A stretch of 64,000 nt of DNA from Micrococcaceae bacterium Sec5.7. Its GTDB lineage: Bacteria; Actinomycetota; Actinomycetes; Actinomycetales; Micrococcaceae. The stretch spans positions 2,728,001 through 2,792,000 of the forward strand of contig CP144169.1 of NCBI GenBank assembly GCA_039636785.1, written 5' to 3'. Positions 26,366 to 35,266 of this stretch are shown here, in pieces. The notes under the pieces were generated by a model, which did not search any database, had not been told where the DNA came from, and saw only the letters and a list, made by a program, of their open reading frames with translations. The translations under genes were made by a program, and so were the position numbers. Each line of letters starts with the position of its first letter. The stretch's first letter is position 1.

Positions 26366-27229
26366 ATGGAAACCACACCACCGAACCTGCGCAGCGGCTC
26401 GTCCCTGCGGCTGCTGAACAAAGTACCCGAGGTCACTGTCTACTTCTGGGTCATCAAGGTCCTGTGCACCACGGTGGGTGAAACCGCCGCGGACTACCTC
26501 AACACCAACCTGGATCTTGGCCTGGAGGGGACCGGCCTGCTGATGGCCGCCCTCCTCGCGGCGGCGCTGGTCGTCCAGTTCCGCGCACGGAAGTATGTTC
26601 CCGGGATCTACTGGCTGGCCGTTGTCCTGATCAGCGTGGTCGGGACCCTTCTCACCGACTTCCTGACGGACACCCTGAACGTGCCGTTGAAAGTGTCCAC
26701 CCTCATTTTCGCCGTGGCCCTGGCAGCCACCTTCGGCGCCTGGTTCGCCGTTGAGCGGACCCTGTCGATCCACGCCATCACCACTTCGCGCCGGGAGGGC
26801 TTCTACTGGCTCGCCATCCTCTTCACCTTTGCCCTCGGCACCGCCGCCGGTGACCTCGTCGCAGAGCGCTTCGACGTCGGCTACTGGCCCTCCGCCATGC
26901 TCTTCGCTGCCGCCATCGCCGCCATCGCCCTCTCCCGCTACGGTCTGCGGCTGAACGCGGTGCTGGCTTTCTGGGGCGCCTACATTCTGACCCGGCCCCT
27001 CGGCGCGTCACTGGGCGATTTCCTCTCCCAGTCCCCCGACGACGGCGGGCTGGGTCTGGGCACCACAGGCACCAGCGTCACCTTCCTCGCCGTCGTCCTG
27101 GTCGTCGTCGTATACCTGACACTGACACGGAAAGACGCCGCCGAGAAGCGCCACCCTGATGGGGAACAGAATCCGCTCGACGAGGATGCAGGCGACCGAG
27201 TCGAAAATGACACCGTTGCGCTTCACTGA
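26366..27229 (+). CDS. Polytopic membrane protein, COG4705-like, unknown function
   Basis: The 287-aa protein carries an internal duplication pattern: VTVYFWVIKVLCTTVGETAADYL near the start and GFYWLAILFTFALGTAAGDL in the middle, each opening a block of three to four membrane segments (about eight TMs in total). A third, weaker copy (AFWGAYILTRPLGASLGDFL) follows. The tail is hydrophilic and acidic. This matches the COG4705-type uncharacterised membrane proteins of soil bacteria. No reaction can be assigned. Confidence 0.8.
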   Translation: METTPPNLRSGSSLRLLNKVPEVTVYFWVIKVLCTTVGETAADYLNTNLDLGLEGTGLLMAALLAAALVVQFRARKYVPGIYWLAVVLISVVGTLLTDFLTDTLNVPLKVSTLIFAVALAATFGAWFAVERTLSIHAITTSRREGFYWLAILFTFALGTAAGDLVAERFDVGYWPSAMLFAAAIAAIALSRYGLRLNAVLAFWGAYILTRPLGASLGDFLSQSPDDGGLGLGTTGTSVTFLAVVLVVVVYLTLTRKDAAEKRHPDGEQNPLDEDAGDRVENDTVALH

Positions 27230-28302
27230 CAGAGCGTGCTGATCCTCAGCTCCGTCGCGGCAAAGTGGCTGCTCGTGGGGGCGGATCGCCGCCGGGGAGC
27301 AGCCGTTGTGGACTTCGTTCATCTGGCGCAATGAGGTGGTGGACACATTCATCGAAATGGTTACCGCGCCGTGGTTCGCCCGGGCCGCCGCCGGCACACC
27401 GGCGCTGGTGTAGTAGCGGGCGCTCTGTGACGACTGCAAAAACTACTGAGAAACGGGGTCTGGTAGTAATGGAACGGGACCGTGCGCTAAATGTGGCGTG
27501 AGCCGTCAAGTCGGGTTTGGGGCGCCGGCGGCACCAGGAAATGCATTCCGACCTTGGCCGAAGGAACGCTCGCCGGGTTCCTGGACGAAGCGGGAGTTCG
27601 AAATGTCGTGGGAAAGGTCGAATCAATTTTCCCCGACAACGTCGTGACACTCGGGAAAAGACCGCATCCATGACCGTATCCGTGCCATCACACCCATAAG
27701 AGAACGAGTCATCGACGGCGTCAGCACCGCAGAAAAGGACGTTGCCGGGCCAAAGCTAGGGGCGTGGGCCCGGACGCTGCCCCTACCCTATGGTGCACCC
27801 CAGACCGGAATTTTCGGCTTCGACTGATCATGTGTGCTCCGCCGTTGGCAAGGAGACCTCTGGTGTCCCCGGGGACGTTGACTAGCCCGGCCTCAGCGCC
27901 AGGGCTCCGCGCGGTAGGTCGGGTGTGAGCAAAAGAGTTTTGTCGGATTCCTACAACGACCCGAGAGCCTCCCACATCGTTGGAACTGGGACGCCGCGTC
28001 TGCGTGGTAGTCAAGGGCGCATCTTGGCCGGTGATTTCTCTGTGGATTCATGTAAGGGTCCTATTAGGTCATGTCCGCCTGGCCAACGCGCTTGATGCAG
28101 GGCCGCGGACCGGTGCACGGATCATGCTAAAGACAGCTTCAAGAAGCGTCAGTCAAGGCGTGAGTCACACCGGTCCATGTCCTAATACGATCATCACCGT
28201 CAAGATGCCCGCCCGTCCGGCGAATTGGGGGTGGGCTCAAATCAGACGGCCAAAGCGGTCCCGACCAGATTGACATTCTCAGCTGACAGCCGTCAGCAGG
28301 CG
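27230..28302. other. Gene-free stretch of about 1.1 kb
   Basis: Several open frames exist, but none resembles a known protein, has a convincing ribosome-binding site, or shows consistent third-position GC bias by eye. No tRNA was seen. It may hold decayed genes or a long 3' region; I see nothing specific. Confidence 0.45.
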
Positions 28303-29193
28303 TTACATCCGTCTGGCCCGGGTCAGTTCGGCCCGCGCGAGCATTTCGTGAACGGACGGGTATGCCACTTCCTCCAGCACCAGCGGGTGCGGCGCGGCCA
28401 GCACCGACTTGGCATCGCGCTTCTTGGCCAGCAGCCGCTCGTGCAGCCAGCCCGTCTCCTCCACGCCTTCGCCCACAAACAAGGCAGCGCCCACCAGAGA
28501 GCGCACCATGTTGTGGCAGAACGCGTCAGCCTGGACAGTGGCAACAATCACGCCGTCGGTGCCGCGCGCAAACTCAAAACGCTGCAGCTCGCGGATGGTG
28601 GTGGCACCCGCGCGCGGCTTGCAGTAGGACAGGAAATTCTGCAGCCCCAGGAGCTGCGACGCACCCTTGTTCAGCAGGTCAACATCCAGCTCTTCCTTGT
28701 GCCAGAGCGTTGAATACCTGCCCAGCGGATCCCACAGGGCAGGCCCGTCCGCAATGCGGTAGCTGTAGCGGCGCCAGAGCGCCGAGAAGCGGGCGTCGAA
28801 GCCTTCCGGCGCCAGACCCACCCTGTGCACTTCCACGGCGCCTGTCAGGTCACCCAGCCCCCTGCTCAGGGCCCCCCGCAGCCGGCGCAACAGCGCCGCA
28901 GCCGGATCGAGCTCCGCTCCCCTGTTCAATCCCAGCCACTCGGTCTCCGTGAGATCCAGGTGCACCACCTGGCCGCGGGCGTGCACCCCGGCGTCTGTGC
29001 GCCCGGCCACCGTCACCCTCACGGGTCGCCGGATCAGCAGTGCCAGCGCAGCCTCCAGGACTCCCTGGACCGTCCGCAAACGTGGCTGGATCCCCCACCC
29101 GTTGAACGGGCCGCCGTCGTACGCGAGATCCAGCCGGACACGCAAAAACCCGCCGCCCCCCAAAACGAGGGCAGCGGGTTTTTGGTCACTCAT
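28303..29193 (-). CDS. truA: tRNA pseudouridine(38-40) synthase TruA
   Basis: This enzyme makes pseudouridine at positions 38-40 of tRNA anticodon stems. The start at 29193 gives MSDQKPAALVLGGGGFLRVR and 296 aa; the longer frame to 29343 adds a stretch that is only the complement of the rplQ tail. Motifs are LDLAYDGGPFNGWG, the catalytic GRTDAGVHARGQVVH (Asp), RRYSYRI and DAFCHNMVRSLVGAAL. It follows rplQ by 31 bases, the usual rpoA-rplQ-truA order. Confidence 0.95.
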   Translation of the reverse strand: MSDQKPAALVLGGGGFLRVRLDLAYDGGPFNGWGIQPRLRTVQGVLEAALALLIRRPVRVTVAGRTDAGVHARGQVVHLDLTETEWLGLNRGAELDPAAALLRRLRGALSRGLGDLTGAVEVHRVGLAPEGFDARFSALWRRYSYRIADGPALWDPLGRYSTLWHKEELDVDLLNKGASQLLGLQNFLSYCKPRAGATTIRELQRFEFARGTDGVIVATVQADAFCHNMVRSLVGAALFVGEGVEETGWLHERLLAKKRDAKSVLAAPHPLVLEEVAYPSVHEMLARAELTRARRM

Positions 29194-29224
29194 AGACTCA
29201 AGTCTATGCGAAGGTTTCAGCGAA

Positions 29225-29761
29225 TTACTTCGCGTCCTTTGCAGACTCAGCGGCGGCGTCCTCAGCGGCCGGAGCCTCTTCGGTTTCAGCTGCTTCGGCT
29301 TCGGTTTCGACAGGCTCAGCCACCGTGGCGGATTCCTCGGCAACCGGAGCGGCCTTTTCAGCAGCCGTCGTGGCTTCGGCTACAACAGCCTGCTTGGCGG
29401 AAACCGGCTCAAGAACCAGCTCGATGACAGCCATGGGAGCGTTGTCGCCCTTGCGGTTGCCGATCTTGGTGATGCGGGTGTAGCCACCGTCGCGGTTTTC
29501 CACTGCCTGTGCAATGTCGGTGAACAGCTCGTGGACAATGCCCTTGTTGCTGATCAGACCGAGTACACGACGGCGGGAAGACAGGTCGCCGCGCTTGGCG
29601 AAAGTCACCAGACGCTCTGCGTACGGCTTCAGCCGCTTGGCCTTGGTCACCGTGGTGGTGATCCGCTTGTGCTCGAACAGTGCGGCTGCCAGGTTCGCGA
29701 GCATAAGACGCTCGTGAGCCGCTCCGCCTCCGAGGCGCGGACCCTTAGCGGGTGTAGGCAT
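29225..29761 (-). CDS. rplQ: 50S ribosomal protein L17 with acidic tail
   Basis: The first ~120 residues are canonical L17 ([59 protein letters not shown]). A ~55-residue Ala/Glu-rich tail follows, ending [13 protein letters not shown]. Such tails occur in actinobacterial L17. Unusually, the tail's [14 protein letters not shown] is encoded by a dispersed repeat (see 29303-29325). It is co-directional with rpoA, 77 bases downstream of it. Confidence 0.96.
   Translation of the reverse strand: MPTPAKGPRLGGGAAHERLMLANLAAALFEHKRITTTVTKAKRLKPYAERLVTFAKRGDLSSRRRVLGLISNKGIVHELFTDIAQAVENRDGGYTRITKIGNRKGDNAPMAVIELVLEPVSAKQAVVAEATTAAEKAAPVAEESATVAEPVETEAEAAETEEAPAAEDAAAESAKDAK
29303..29325. repeat. Dispersed GTTTCGACAGGCTC-type repeat within rplQ
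   Basis: The segment GTTTCGACAGGCTCAGCCAC and flanking bases resembles a repeat commonly seen between genes of Arthrobacter-like genomes. Here it lies in frame and encodes VAEPVETE of the L17 tail. A related form (TTGTCGAAATC) occurs twice in the P1 peptidase gene. Confidence 0.45.
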
Positions 29762-29838
29762 AATAGTTTCTCCTCATATGGAAGCCGGTGGGCTGCGCAC
29801 ACCATGGTGCATCCAGCCCGCCAGCCAAGATCTGTTTG

Positions 29839-30849
29839 TTAGAGTTCGTCGTCGCCGAAAGCGGCGTCGTCCTCTTCAATTGCTGCGGCGCGTGCTGCGA
29901 GGTCAAACCCGGGAGGCGAGTCCTTGAGGGACAGGCCCAGTTCAACCAGCTTTGCCTTGACCTCGTCAATGGACTTCGCACCGAAGTTACGGATGTCCAT
30001 CAGGTCAGCCTCGGAGCGGGCAACGAGTTCACCCACGGTGTGGATGCCCTCACGCTTGAGGCAGTTGTAGGAACGGACGGTGAGGTCCAGATCCTCGATC
30101 GGCAGTGCCATGTCCGCTGCCAGGGCAGCGTCCGTCGGCGACGGGCCAATCTCGATACCTTCAGCTGCGGTGTTCAGCTCGCGGGCCAGACCGAACAGTT
30201 CCACCAGGGTGGTACCTGCCGAAGCAACGGCATCGCGCGGGGCGATGGCCTGCTTGGTCTCAACGTCGACAATGAGCTTGTCGAAGTCAGTGCGCTGCTC
30301 AACACGGGTTGCTTCCACGCGGAAAGTAACCTTCAGCACCGGCGAGTAGATCGAGTCGACCGGAATGCGGCCGATCTCGGAATCGCCGGACTTGTTCTGA
30401 GCTGCCGAAACGTAGCCGCGGCCGCGCTCGATGGTCAGTTCGAGTTCGAACTTGCCCTTCGAGTTCAGCGTGGCAATGTGCAGATCCGGGTTGTGGAATT
30501 CGACGCCGGCCGGCGGAGCGATGTCCGCGGCGGTGACGATTCCGGGTCCCTGCTTGCGCAGGTAGGCAACAACCGGCTCATCGTGCTCGGAGGACACGGA
30601 CAGGCTCTTGATGTTCAGGATGATCTCAGTGACATCTTCCTTCACACCCGGAACCGTGGTGAACTCGTGCAGCACGCCATCGATCCGGATGCTGGTTACG
30701 GCAGCACCGGGGATGGAGGAGAGCAGGGTACGGCGGAGGGAGTTTCCGAGCGTGTAGCCGAAGCCCGGTTCCAGCGGTTCAATGATGAAACGCGAGCGGT
30801 TTTCGGAGACGACCTCTTCGGAGAGGGTGGGGCGCTGTGCAATGAGCAC
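29839..30849 (-). CDS. rpoA: RNA polymerase subunit alpha
   Basis: The 336-aa subunit starts [20 protein letters not shown]. The N-terminal dimerisation domain has [34 protein letters not shown] in two adjacent parts. A linker leads to the C-terminal DNA/activator-binding domain (about 255-315, [37 protein letters not shown]). Length and layout are standard. It follows rpsK with a hairpin in the gap, so alpha may be partly uncoupled from the S13-S11 genes. Confidence 0.98.
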   Translation of the reverse strand: MLIAQRPTLSEEVVSENRSRFIIEPLEPGFGYTLGNSLRRTLLSSIPGAAVTSIRIDGVLHEFTTVPGVKEDVTEIILNIKSLSVSSEHDEPVVAYLRKQGPGIVTAADIAPPAGVEFHNPDLHIATLNSKGKFELELTIERGRGYVSAAQNKSGDSEIGRIPVDSIYSPVLKVTFRVEATRVEQRTDFDKLIVDVETKQAIAPRDAVASAGTTLVELFGLARELNTAAEGIEIGPSPTDAALAADMALPIEDLDLTVRSYNCLKREGIHTVGELVARSEADLMDIRNFGAKSIDEVKAKLVELGLSLKDSPPGFDLAARAAAIEEDDAAFGDDEL

Positions 30850-30931
30850 TTAGGTTTCCTTTCGGCGAGCATCCGCTATATGACGCAACACAGGTGGTGG
30901 AAAGTTCGGTCTGAAGACTTAACGCGGCTGG

Positions 30932-30963
30932 GCTTGCCCGGACCAGTGACGGTCCGGGCAAGC
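30932..30963 (-). terminator. Intercistronic hairpin between rpsK and rpoA
   Basis: GCTTGCCCGGACC (30932-30944) and GGTCCGGGCAAGC (30951-30963) form a perfect 13-bp stem with loop AGTGAC, 19 bases after the rpsK stop. It could be a full or partial terminator, or an RNA-processing/stability site before rpoA. Confidence 0.7.
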
Positions 30964-30981
30964 TCCTGCTGCGGAAAAGGC

Positions 30982-31383
30982 TTAGACGCGGCGGCGCTTC
31001 GGCGGACGGCAGCCGTTGTGCGCTGCGGGGGTGACGTCCTGGATGGAGCCGACCTCGAGGCCAGCGGCCTGCAGCGAGCGGATTGCGGTCTCGCGTCCGG
31101 ATCCCGGTCCCTTGACGAAAACGTCAACCTTGCGCATGCCGTGCTCCTGCGCACGCTTGGCAGCAGCTTCGGCAGCCATCTGGGCAGCAAACGGGGTGGA
31201 CTTACGTGAGCCCTTGAAGCCAACCTCGCCTGAGGAAGCCCAGGAGATGACAGCACCGTTCGGATCCGTGATGGAAACGATGGTGTTGTTGAACGTGCTC
31301 TTGATGTGCGCCTGGCCAAGCGCGATATTCTTTTTGTCCTTCTTACGCGGCTTGCGAACCGCGCCACGAGTCTTCGGGGGCAT
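30982..31383 (-). CDS. rpsK: 30S ribosomal protein S11
   Basis: S11 lies on the platform of the small subunit. The 133-aa protein has the family core [40 protein letters not shown] and [18 protein letters not shown], ending [15 protein letters not shown]. It is 44 bases downstream of rpsM. Confidence 0.98.
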   Translation of the reverse strand: MPPKTRGAVRKPRKKDKKNIALGQAHIKSTFNNTIVSITDPNGAVISWASSGEVGFKGSRKSTPFAAQMAAEAAAKRAQEHGMRKVDVFVKGPGSGRETAIRSLQAAGLEVGSIQDVTPAAHNGCRPPKRRRV

Positions 31384-31427
31384 TATTTCTCCTACAGAAA
31401 GTTACGGGGGTAAGCGGGACGCTATTT

Positions 31428-31805
31428 CTAGCGTGCGGCTTTCTTCTTGCCGGCGACGGTACGCTTCGGGCCCTTGCGGGTACGGGCGTTGGTCTTCGTA
31501 CGCTGTCCGCGTACTGGCAGGCCCTTGCGGTGACGCAGGCCTTCGTAGCTGCCGATTTCCACCTTGCGGCGGATATCTGCTGCTACTTCGCGGCGAAGGT
31601 CACCCTCAACCTTGTAGTTGACCTCGATGTAGTCACGCAGCTGGACCAGTTCGGCATCGCTGAGGTCCTTAACGCGGACGTCAGCGCTGATGCCGGTGGC
31701 AGCCAGGGTTTCGTGTGCACGGGTCTTGCCCACGCCGTAGATGTAAGTAAGCGCAATTTCCAACCGCTTTTCGCGGGGAATGTCTACGCCAGCGAGACGA
31801 GCCAT
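31428..31805 (-). CDS. rpsM: 30S ribosomal protein S13
   Basis: S13 contacts S19 and the P-site tRNA. The start at 31805 ([20 protein letters not shown]) yields the standard 125 aa; 17 extra in-frame residues upstream were rejected. [20 protein letters not shown] type C-terminus and the basic AGKKKAAR end are present. Confidence 0.98.
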   Translation of the reverse strand: MARLAGVDIPREKRLEIALTYIYGVGKTRAHETLAATGISADVRVKDLSDAELVQLRDYIEVNYKVEGDLRREVAADIRRKVEIGSYEGLRHRKGLPVRGQRTKTNARTRKGPKRTVAGKKKAAR

Positions 31806-31980
31806 AGTGGCAGTGCTCCTTGAATAAACCGGAGGTCGTAGGCAGTACACCCGCACTTTCAGTGCGGCCCCAGCCTCCGACCGGGGGTTAGCTGTCCGGG
31901 CTCATACGTCCCAATTCAGCTTGTGCTGCCTTTTATTTACTTGCGTGGGTTAGCAACCCAGGATTTCCCGAAGAGGGAAA

Positions 31981-32094
31981 TTAGCCCTGGCGCTGCTTGT
32001 GGCGCGGGTTCTCGCAGATCACCATGACCCGGCCATTACGGCGGATCACTTTGCACTTTTCGCAGATCTGCTTGACGCTCGGCTTGACCTTCAT
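31981..32094 (-). CDS. rpmJ: 50S ribosomal protein L36
   Basis: This is the 37-aa zinc-ribbon form, [20 protein letters not shown] to [10 protein letters not shown], with zinc ligands Cys11, Cys14, Cys27 and His32 spaced as in the C+ type. The start at 32094 gives the exact family length. It lies between infA and rpsM. Confidence 0.97.
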   Translation of the reverse strand: MKVKPSVKQICEKCKVIRRNGRVMVICENPRHKQRQG

Positions 32095-32164
32095 GGCATT
32101 CCTTTGCGTGTTGCAGTTGGTCAACTGGACCGGCCTTCGGCAATTGCTCTGGCCGCCCAGGTGT

Positions 32165-32386
32165 TTACTTGTAGCGGTAGACGATACGACCACGAGTGAG
32201 GTCGTACGGGCTCAGTTCCACCACTACCCGGTCCTCAGGGAGGATTCGAATGTAGTGCTGGCGCATCTTCCCTGAGATGTGTGCCAGAACGATGTGCTTG
32301 TTGGTGAGCTCAACGCGAAACATCGCATTGGGCAGCGCCTCAGTCACAACGCCCTCGATCTCAATGACCCCGTCCTTCTTGGCCAT
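32165..32386 (-). CDS. infA: Translation initiation factor IF-1
   Basis: The 73-aa S1/OB-fold factor starts [20 protein letters not shown] and ends [13 protein letters not shown], identical in layout to other actinobacterial IF-1. It binds the 30S A site during initiation. The start at 32386 was chosen over an in-frame upstream start adding 14 residues. It begins the infA-rpmJ-rpsM-rpsK unit. Confidence 0.98.
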   Translation of the reverse strand: MAKKDGVIEIEGVVTEALPNAMFRVELTNKHIVLAHISGKMRQHYIRILPEDRVVVELSPYDLTRGRIVYRYK

Positions 32387-32553
32387 ACCCTCCGCTAACT
32401 GTTGTTGCCACAGCCCTCCGGTTGGCACCGGTCATGACTGCGAACGTTTTTTGATTGATTGGCTGGTGCCTCCAGGCCACAAAAGGGCGTGGAAGGGCAG
32501 ACAACCAACATGCAACACTACTACACCGGTGTGTATTTACGAAATCCTACAGA

Positions 32554-33576
32554 CTAACCTACAGAGTCCCCGTACGCAGCAAATTCCCCGGCCGGAGTGC
32601 TGACACTCACCGCGCTGGCGATCCCGTCCAGGATGGCCAGACGCACGACGTGGGCTGCCGCACTCTGCAGGGTAATGAGACTCACCTGCCGGGCAGCTTC
32701 CGTGCTGCGGTCCACCGCAACCTCCCCGGTAGCCAGACAAAACACCGTGTCCCCATCAGCCAAGGTATGGCTCGGATTCAATGCCCGAGCCAGTCCCGCA
32801 TGCGCAGCCGAGGCAGTCCTCTTGCATTCAGCAGCATCAAGCACGGCATTCGTAGCAACCACCACAAGCGTGGTGTTGAGCGGCTGGTGATCGGGGTTGT
32901 CCTGCCGCTGATTGGGTTTGTCGAAATCAACCGGCGTCCCGAGAAGCTGGTCGACCTGAGGCTGCCGCTGATCGAGCTTGTCGAAATCACCGAACGGTAG
33001 TCCCAGCGCATTGACGACAGCGATGGCACCCACCACCACCGGCCCGTCGGGGGAGATGTTCTCCAGGGTGATGGATGCGGTTCCCACTCCCCCTTTGAAC
33101 TTGCCCCGGCCGATCACGGCTCCGGTGCCGGCGCCCACATTGCCGCGTCCGACGTCGGCCTTCTCACCGGACGCTGCAGCGGCCGCCGCGGCCGCGTACC
33201 CCAGGTTCTGGTCCGGGCGGGCAGCGAAGTCGCCGCCCCTTCCCAGGTCAAAAATGGCAGCGGCCGGAACGATGGGCACCACACCGCCAGGGACGACGAA
33301 CCCCCTGCCGTTCTCCTCGCACCAGCGCTGAGCCCCGTGCGCGGAGACCAGCCCGTACGCGCTGCCGCCGGTGAGCACCACGGCATCAACGGTGGAAACA
33401 AGCGTGGTGGGGTCCAGGGCGTCGGTCTCGTGCGTGCCCGGGCCGCCGCCGCGGACATCAACGGATCCCACGGTGCCGGCCGGCGGGAGCACCACCGTCA
33501 CACCACTAAGCCAGCCGTCGCCGGACTTCTGGGCATGGCCCACTTGGATTCCGGTCACATCGGTAATGGCTGCCAT
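32554..33576 (-). CDS. P1-family N-terminal-nucleophile peptidase (DmpA/NylC-like)
   Basis: The start at 33576 (MAAITDVTGIQVGHAQ) gives 340 aa; 134 further in-frame codons upstream look random. Family motifs are VDVRGGGPGTHETDAL, VVLTGGSAYGL, NVGAGTGA and GAIAVVNALG. The autocleavage region reads PLNTTLVVVATNAVL, so Thr235 after Asn234 is the probable nucleophile of the beta chain. The C-terminal part is HTLADGDTVFCLATGEV. Known relatives are aminopeptidases and endo-type 6-aminohexanoate-oligomer hydrolases; substrate is unknown. Two 60-bp-spaced repeats lengthen the linker just before the nucleophile. Its place between map and infA is unusual. Confidence 0.85.
   Translation of the reverse strand: MAAITDVTGIQVGHAQKSGDGWLSGVTVVLPPAGTVGSVDVRGGGPGTHETDALDPTTLVSTVDAVVLTGGSAYGLVSAHGAQRWCEENGRGFVVPGGVVPIVPAAAIFDLGRGGDFAARPDQNLGYAAAAAAAASGEKADVGRGNVGAGTGAVIGRGKFKGGVGTASITLENISPDGPVVVGAIAVVNALGLPFGDFDKLDQRQPQVDQLLGTPVDFDKPNQRQDNPDHQPLNTTLVVVATNAVLDAAECKRTASAAHAGLARALNPSHTLADGDTVFCLATGEVAVDRSTEAARQVSLITLQSAAAHVVRLAILDGIASAVSVSTPAGEFAAYGDSVG
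32902..32989. repeat. Two copies of a 28-bp repeat inside the P1 peptidase gene
   Basis: Copies at 32902-32929 and 32962-32989 share CTGCCGCTGAT, then TTGTCGAAATCA, with a 60-bp period. Because 60 is divisible by three the peptidase frame survives; the copies encode DFDKPNQRQ and DFDKLDQRQ. Confidence 0.7.
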
Positions 33577-33664
33577 GAACCCATTGTGCTCCTCAGGCAT
33601 CTCTTCCGGGGTCCAAAACCAACGTTGTGCCTGCTGGTGGCCGCTGCCGTTCCTGCCTGCCGAC

Positions 33665-33735
33665 GCGCAAAATCCCCGGCGACGCTGAATTTCCAGTGTC
33701 GTCAGGGATTTTTCGTGTCGCCGGGAAGTTTGCGC
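33665..33735. repeat. Long imperfect inverted repeat between map and the P1 peptidase gene
   Basis: Arms at 33665-33689 and 33711-33735 match at about 20 of 25 positions (GCGCAAAATCCCCGGCGAC against its complement). The arms end 4 bases from the map stop. It may serve as the map terminator or be a mobile palindromic repeat. Confidence 0.55.
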
Positions 33736-33739
33736 TTCT

Positions 33740-34567
33740 TCAGGGGATCGGGACGGGGACCACGCCCAGCGGCGCAAGCCGCTCCGCACCGCCGTCGGGC
33801 GCTGAAAGCACCCAGATGCCACCGTCATGCACGGCCACGGAGTGCTCCCATTGGCACGAGCGCTTGCCGTCTGTGGTGACAACAGTCCAATCATCGTCCA
33901 GCACAGCGGTTTCGATGCTGCCGCGGACCAGCATGGGCTCGATCGCCAGGCAGAGTCCCGGGCGGATCTTGGGGCCACGGTGGGTGGTGCGGTAATTCAG
34001 GACGTCCGGTGCCATGTGCATCTCCGAACCGATCCCGTGGCCCACGTAGTCTTCCAGGATGCCCAGCGGCTTGCCCTGTACCGAGGCAACGTAGTCGTCC
34101 ACGGCGGCGCCGATGTCTCCCACGAACCTGCCGGTGGCCAGCGCGGCGATGCCGTGCCACATGGCGGTCTCCGTGACGTCGGAGAGTCGCTGGTCTTCGG
34201 GATCGGCCGAGCCCACAATCACTGTGCGGGCCGAGTCCGAATGCCAGCCGTCCACAATCGCGCCGCCGTCGATCGAGATGATGTCGCCGTCCTGCAGCAC
34301 GCGGCCGCCGGGGATCCCGTGCACCACTTCCTCGTTGACGGAAGTGCAGACGGTGGCCGGAAAGCCGTGGTAGCCGAGGAAGTTGGATTTGGCGCCGGCC
34401 TCGTTGAGCACAGCGGCGAAGGCATCGTCCAGCTGCCTGGTAGTGACGCCCGGGGCAGCCGCTGCCACCGCGGCGTCCAGGGCGCGGCTCAGGACGAGTC
34501 CGGCTTCATGCATGGTGCGCATCTGGGCGTTTGTTTTGTATTCAATCCGGGGCTGGCCGAATGCCAT
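33740..34567 (-). CDS. map: Type I methionine aminopeptidase
   Basis: This enzyme removes initiator Met from nascent proteins. The 275-aa protein begins MAFGQPRIEYKTNAQMRTMH. Metal ligands are in the pita-bread fold: ISIDGGAIVDGWHSDSART (two Asp), GHGIGSEMHMAP (His), ...GLCLAIEPM (Glu) and WEHSVAVHDGG (Glu). Start and length are typical. A terminator separates it from adk upstream. Confidence 0.96.
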   Translation of the reverse strand: MAFGQPRIEYKTNAQMRTMHEAGLVLSRALDAAVAAAAPGVTTRQLDDAFAAVLNEAGAKSNFLGYHGFPATVCTSVNEEVVHGIPGGRVLQDGDIISIDGGAIVDGWHSDSARTVIVGSADPEDQRLSDVTETAMWHGIAALATGRFVGDIGAAVDDYVASVQGKPLGILEDYVGHGIGSEMHMAPDVLNYRTTHRGPKIRPGLCLAIEPMLVRGSIETAVLDDDWTVVTTDGKRSCQWEHSVAVHDGGIWVLSAPDGGAERLAPLGVVPVPIP

Positions 34568-34639
34568 CTGCAGGGTCCTTTCAACGGTGCCGCCGCTGGC
34601 TATTTGTGCGGGAGGTCCGCGTACGGCGGCTAAATGGCT

Positions 34640-34670
34640 GAGGCTCCTCCCGGCAAGCGGGAGGAGCCTC
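34640..34670 (-). terminator. Terminator of secY-adk
   Basis: GAGGCTCCTCCCG (34640-34652) pairs perfectly with CGGGAGGAGCCTC (34658-34670), 17 bases after the adk stop. Confidence 0.88.
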
Positions 34671-34687
34671 GTAGCTCAATGCCTGGA

Positions 34688-35266
34688 TCAGGCGGTCTGG
34701 GCCGCCTTGATTGCCTGCATCACGCGGTCGGTGACTTCATCGATGCCGCCGATGCCGTCAACCTGAGTAAGGATGCCCCGCTCGGCGTATTTGGCCACCA
34801 CGGTTTCCGTCTGCTCGTGGTAGAGGTCAAGGCGGTGCCGGATGACGCTTTCGTTGTCATCGCTGCGGCCGGTTTCCTTCGCCCGGCCAAGCAGGCGCGA
34901 AACGAGTTCTTCGTCGTCGGCAGTCAGCTGCAGGACGACGTCGAGCTTCTGTTCGCCGGAGGCAAGGATCTCGTCGAGGTAGTCAACCTGCGCGGTGGTA
35001 CGCGGGTAACCGTCCAGGAGGAAGCCGTTTTCGACGTCCTCCTCCTGGAGCCGGTCGCGGACCATCTTGTTGGTGACGCTGTCAGGAACAAAGTCGCCGG
35101 CGTCCATGTACTTCTTGGCTTCTATGCCGAGGCGGGTTTCGCCCTTGACGTTGGCCCGGAAGATATCCCCCGTGGAGATCGCAACAACGCCGAGGCGTTC
35201 CGAAATGCGTTCCGCCTGGGTGCCCTTGCCGGAGCCGGGAGGTCCAATAATCAACATTCTCGTCAT
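34688..35266 (-). CDS. adk: Adenylate kinase
   Basis: This enzyme interconverts AMP, ADP and ATP. The 192-aa protein has P loop IIGPPGSGKGTQA, NMP-binding ISTGDIFRANV, GFLLDGYPRT and LGRAKETGRSDDN at the lid; it is the short form lacking the zinc lid, as in Actinobacteria. Its ATG overlaps the secY stop (ATGA at 35263-35266), so it is translationally coupled. Confidence 0.97.
   Translation of the reverse strand: MTRMLIIGPPGSGKGTQAERISERLGVVAISTGDIFRANVKGETRLGIEAKKYMDAGDFVPDSVTNKMVRDRLQEEDVENGFLLDGYPRTTAQVDYLDEILASGEQKLDVVLQLTADDEELVSRLLGRAKETGRSDDNESVIRHRLDLYHEQTETVVAKYAERGILTQVDGIGGIDEVTDRVMQAIKAAQTA

Noticed and set aside
27246..27671. 141-codon minus-strand frame in the gap after the COG4705-like gene
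   Set aside because: Arg/Pro-rich random composition, no motif, no start context.
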